Of a DNA stretch of 6,214 nucleotides, positions 5,852 to 6,214 are shown piece by piece (position 1 is the first letter of the stretch; every line of letters begins with the position of its first letter). The stretch is from an uncultured Rhodobacterales bacterium (GTDB taxonomy: Bacteria; Pseudomonadota; Alphaproteobacteria; Rhodobacterales; Rhodobacteraceae): NCBI GenBank assembly GCA_937901055.1, contig CALCGO010000533.1, forward strand, positions 1 through 6,214, given 5' to 3'. The translations under genes were made by a program, and so were the position numbers. Under the pieces are notes generated by a model that was not told where the DNA came from, ran no database searches, and worked only from the letters and a program-made list of their open reading frames with translations.

Positions 5852-6078
5852 TGGGTAAACGTCTTCCTCTACCGGTTCGTCGATCAATGAACCTGACCGA
5901 ACCGGCTTACGAGCGCCTGCGCGCCCTTAACGCGGAATATGGTCTGGGGAACAACTACTTGTTAACCGTTCTTCTGGAACACCTTGACGAGTACGCCGAT
6001 GCTGACAAGCTGGCCGCGGTTTTCGATGAGTTTATCGCGGAATACGGCGCACCAGCTGTTGGGGGAAAGAAAAAATGA
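5851..6078 (+). CDS. Small ribbon-helix-helix-like protein of unknown function
   Basis: A 75-residue protein I do not recognise by name. After a basic start, residues 9-16 (VRRSMNLT) could form a strand. Helix A (17-30, EPAYERLRALNAEY), a GLGNN turn and helix B (34-48, NYLLTVLLEHLDEY) follow, an order and spacing typical of MetJ/Arc/CopG ribbon-helix-helix proteins. A third helix (51-65) and a GGKKK tail complete it. Its ATG shares one base with the dehydrogenase stop (TAATG), and GAGG at 5840-5843 is seven bases upstream. Its own stop overlaps the next gene as ATGA. This double overlap argues that it is a real, cotranslated gene rather than chance. It could be a small DNA-binding regulator of the operon or a protein partner of the dehydrogenases. 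An internal ATG at 5887 is an alternative start but would lose the basic strand. Confidence 0.8.
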   Translation: MGKRLPLPVRRSMNLTEPAYERLRALNAEYGLGNNYLLTVLLEHLDEYADADKLAAVFDEFIAEYGAPAVGGKKK

Positions 6079-6214
6079 CGTTTAACAATCTTAAATCCGA
6101 ATGGATGACAGACGAGCATAAGATGCTCGAAGAAATGACAGCACAGTTCATCGCTGAAAAATGGACGCCAAAATTTGCGAAATGGCGCGATCAAGGCGAG
6201 ATGGACAAAGACAC
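6075..6214 (+). CDS. Second acyl-CoA dehydrogenase family protein (5' end only)
   Basis: Only the first 46 residues are visible before the window ends. They read MTFNNLKSEWMTDEHKMLEE followed by a helix and then KWTPKFAKWRDQGEMDKD. The pattern of M-T-(D/E)-E-H-x-M-L, an amphipathic helix ending in E-x-W-x-P, and K-W-R-x-Q-G-x-(M/V)-D-(K/R)-(D/E) is characteristic of the N-terminal domain of bacterial acyl-CoA dehydrogenases of the ordinary (~380-residue) class. It is not a repeat of the long-class enzyme upstream, which begins differently. The ATG overlaps the previous stop (ATGA), with a GGGGGA stretch at 6061-6066 as a possible ribosome binding site. The gene belongs to the same operon. Substrate and full length cannot be judged. 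Confidence 0.8.
   Translation, partial: MTFNNLKSEWMTDEHKMLEEMTAQFIAEKWTPKFAKWRDQGEMDKD

Noticed and set aside
5955..6194. Minus-strand open frame over the small gene and the second dehydrogenase start
   Set aside because: The plus-strand genes here have overlapping starts and stops, ribosome binding sites and, for the dehydrogenase, a recognisable N-terminus; the antisense frame has none of these.

Overview
The window looks like a chromosomal segment of an alphaproteobacterium, most likely a marine member of the Rhodobacteraceae (Roseobacter group). This is inferred from moderate-to-high GC, the types of protein present and the gene order; no marker gene such as rRNA is present. Coding density is very high. 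The longest gap between genes is about 118 bases, so no stretch over 300 bases lacks a gene. I saw no tRNA, rRNA, CRISPR array, insertion sequence or phage gene.

Left part (1-1886, minus strand): a tightly packed three-gene unit read right to left. Two different hotdog-fold PaaI-type thioesterases come first, then a DinF-like MATE multidrug/Na+ antiporter that runs off the left edge. The junctions are a 1-base TGATG overlap and a directly abutting TAAATG, so translational coupling is likely.

Middle (1887-3150): a divergent intergenic region precedes a 381-residue membrane transporter with two copies of a PGCG...GDA motif, of the family annotated as putative manganese/heavy-metal exporters. 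A 27-bp imperfect palindrome resembling a Fur-family (Fur/Mur) box lies just before its ribosome binding site. This suggests metal-dependent control of the transporter, and perhaps of the divergent thioesterase operon.

Right part (3200-6214, plus strand): two tandem, paralogous, short MerR-family regulators of the LiuR/GnyR type. They are separated by an 84-base spacer with two perfect 17-bp direct repeats centred on ACGTTAACGT. The second regulator heads an apparent operon: a 591-residue acyl-CoA dehydrogenase of the long class (FadE5/DmdC architecture), a 75-residue ribbon-helix-helix-like small protein overlapping it by one base, and the start of a second acyl-CoA dehydrogenase overlapping by four bases and cut off by the window. 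The likely theme is fatty-acyl-CoA, branched-chain-acyl-CoA or methylthiopropanoyl-CoA oxidation, sensed by the MerR proteins through the palindromic operators. The least explained element is the small protein locked between the two dehydrogenases.
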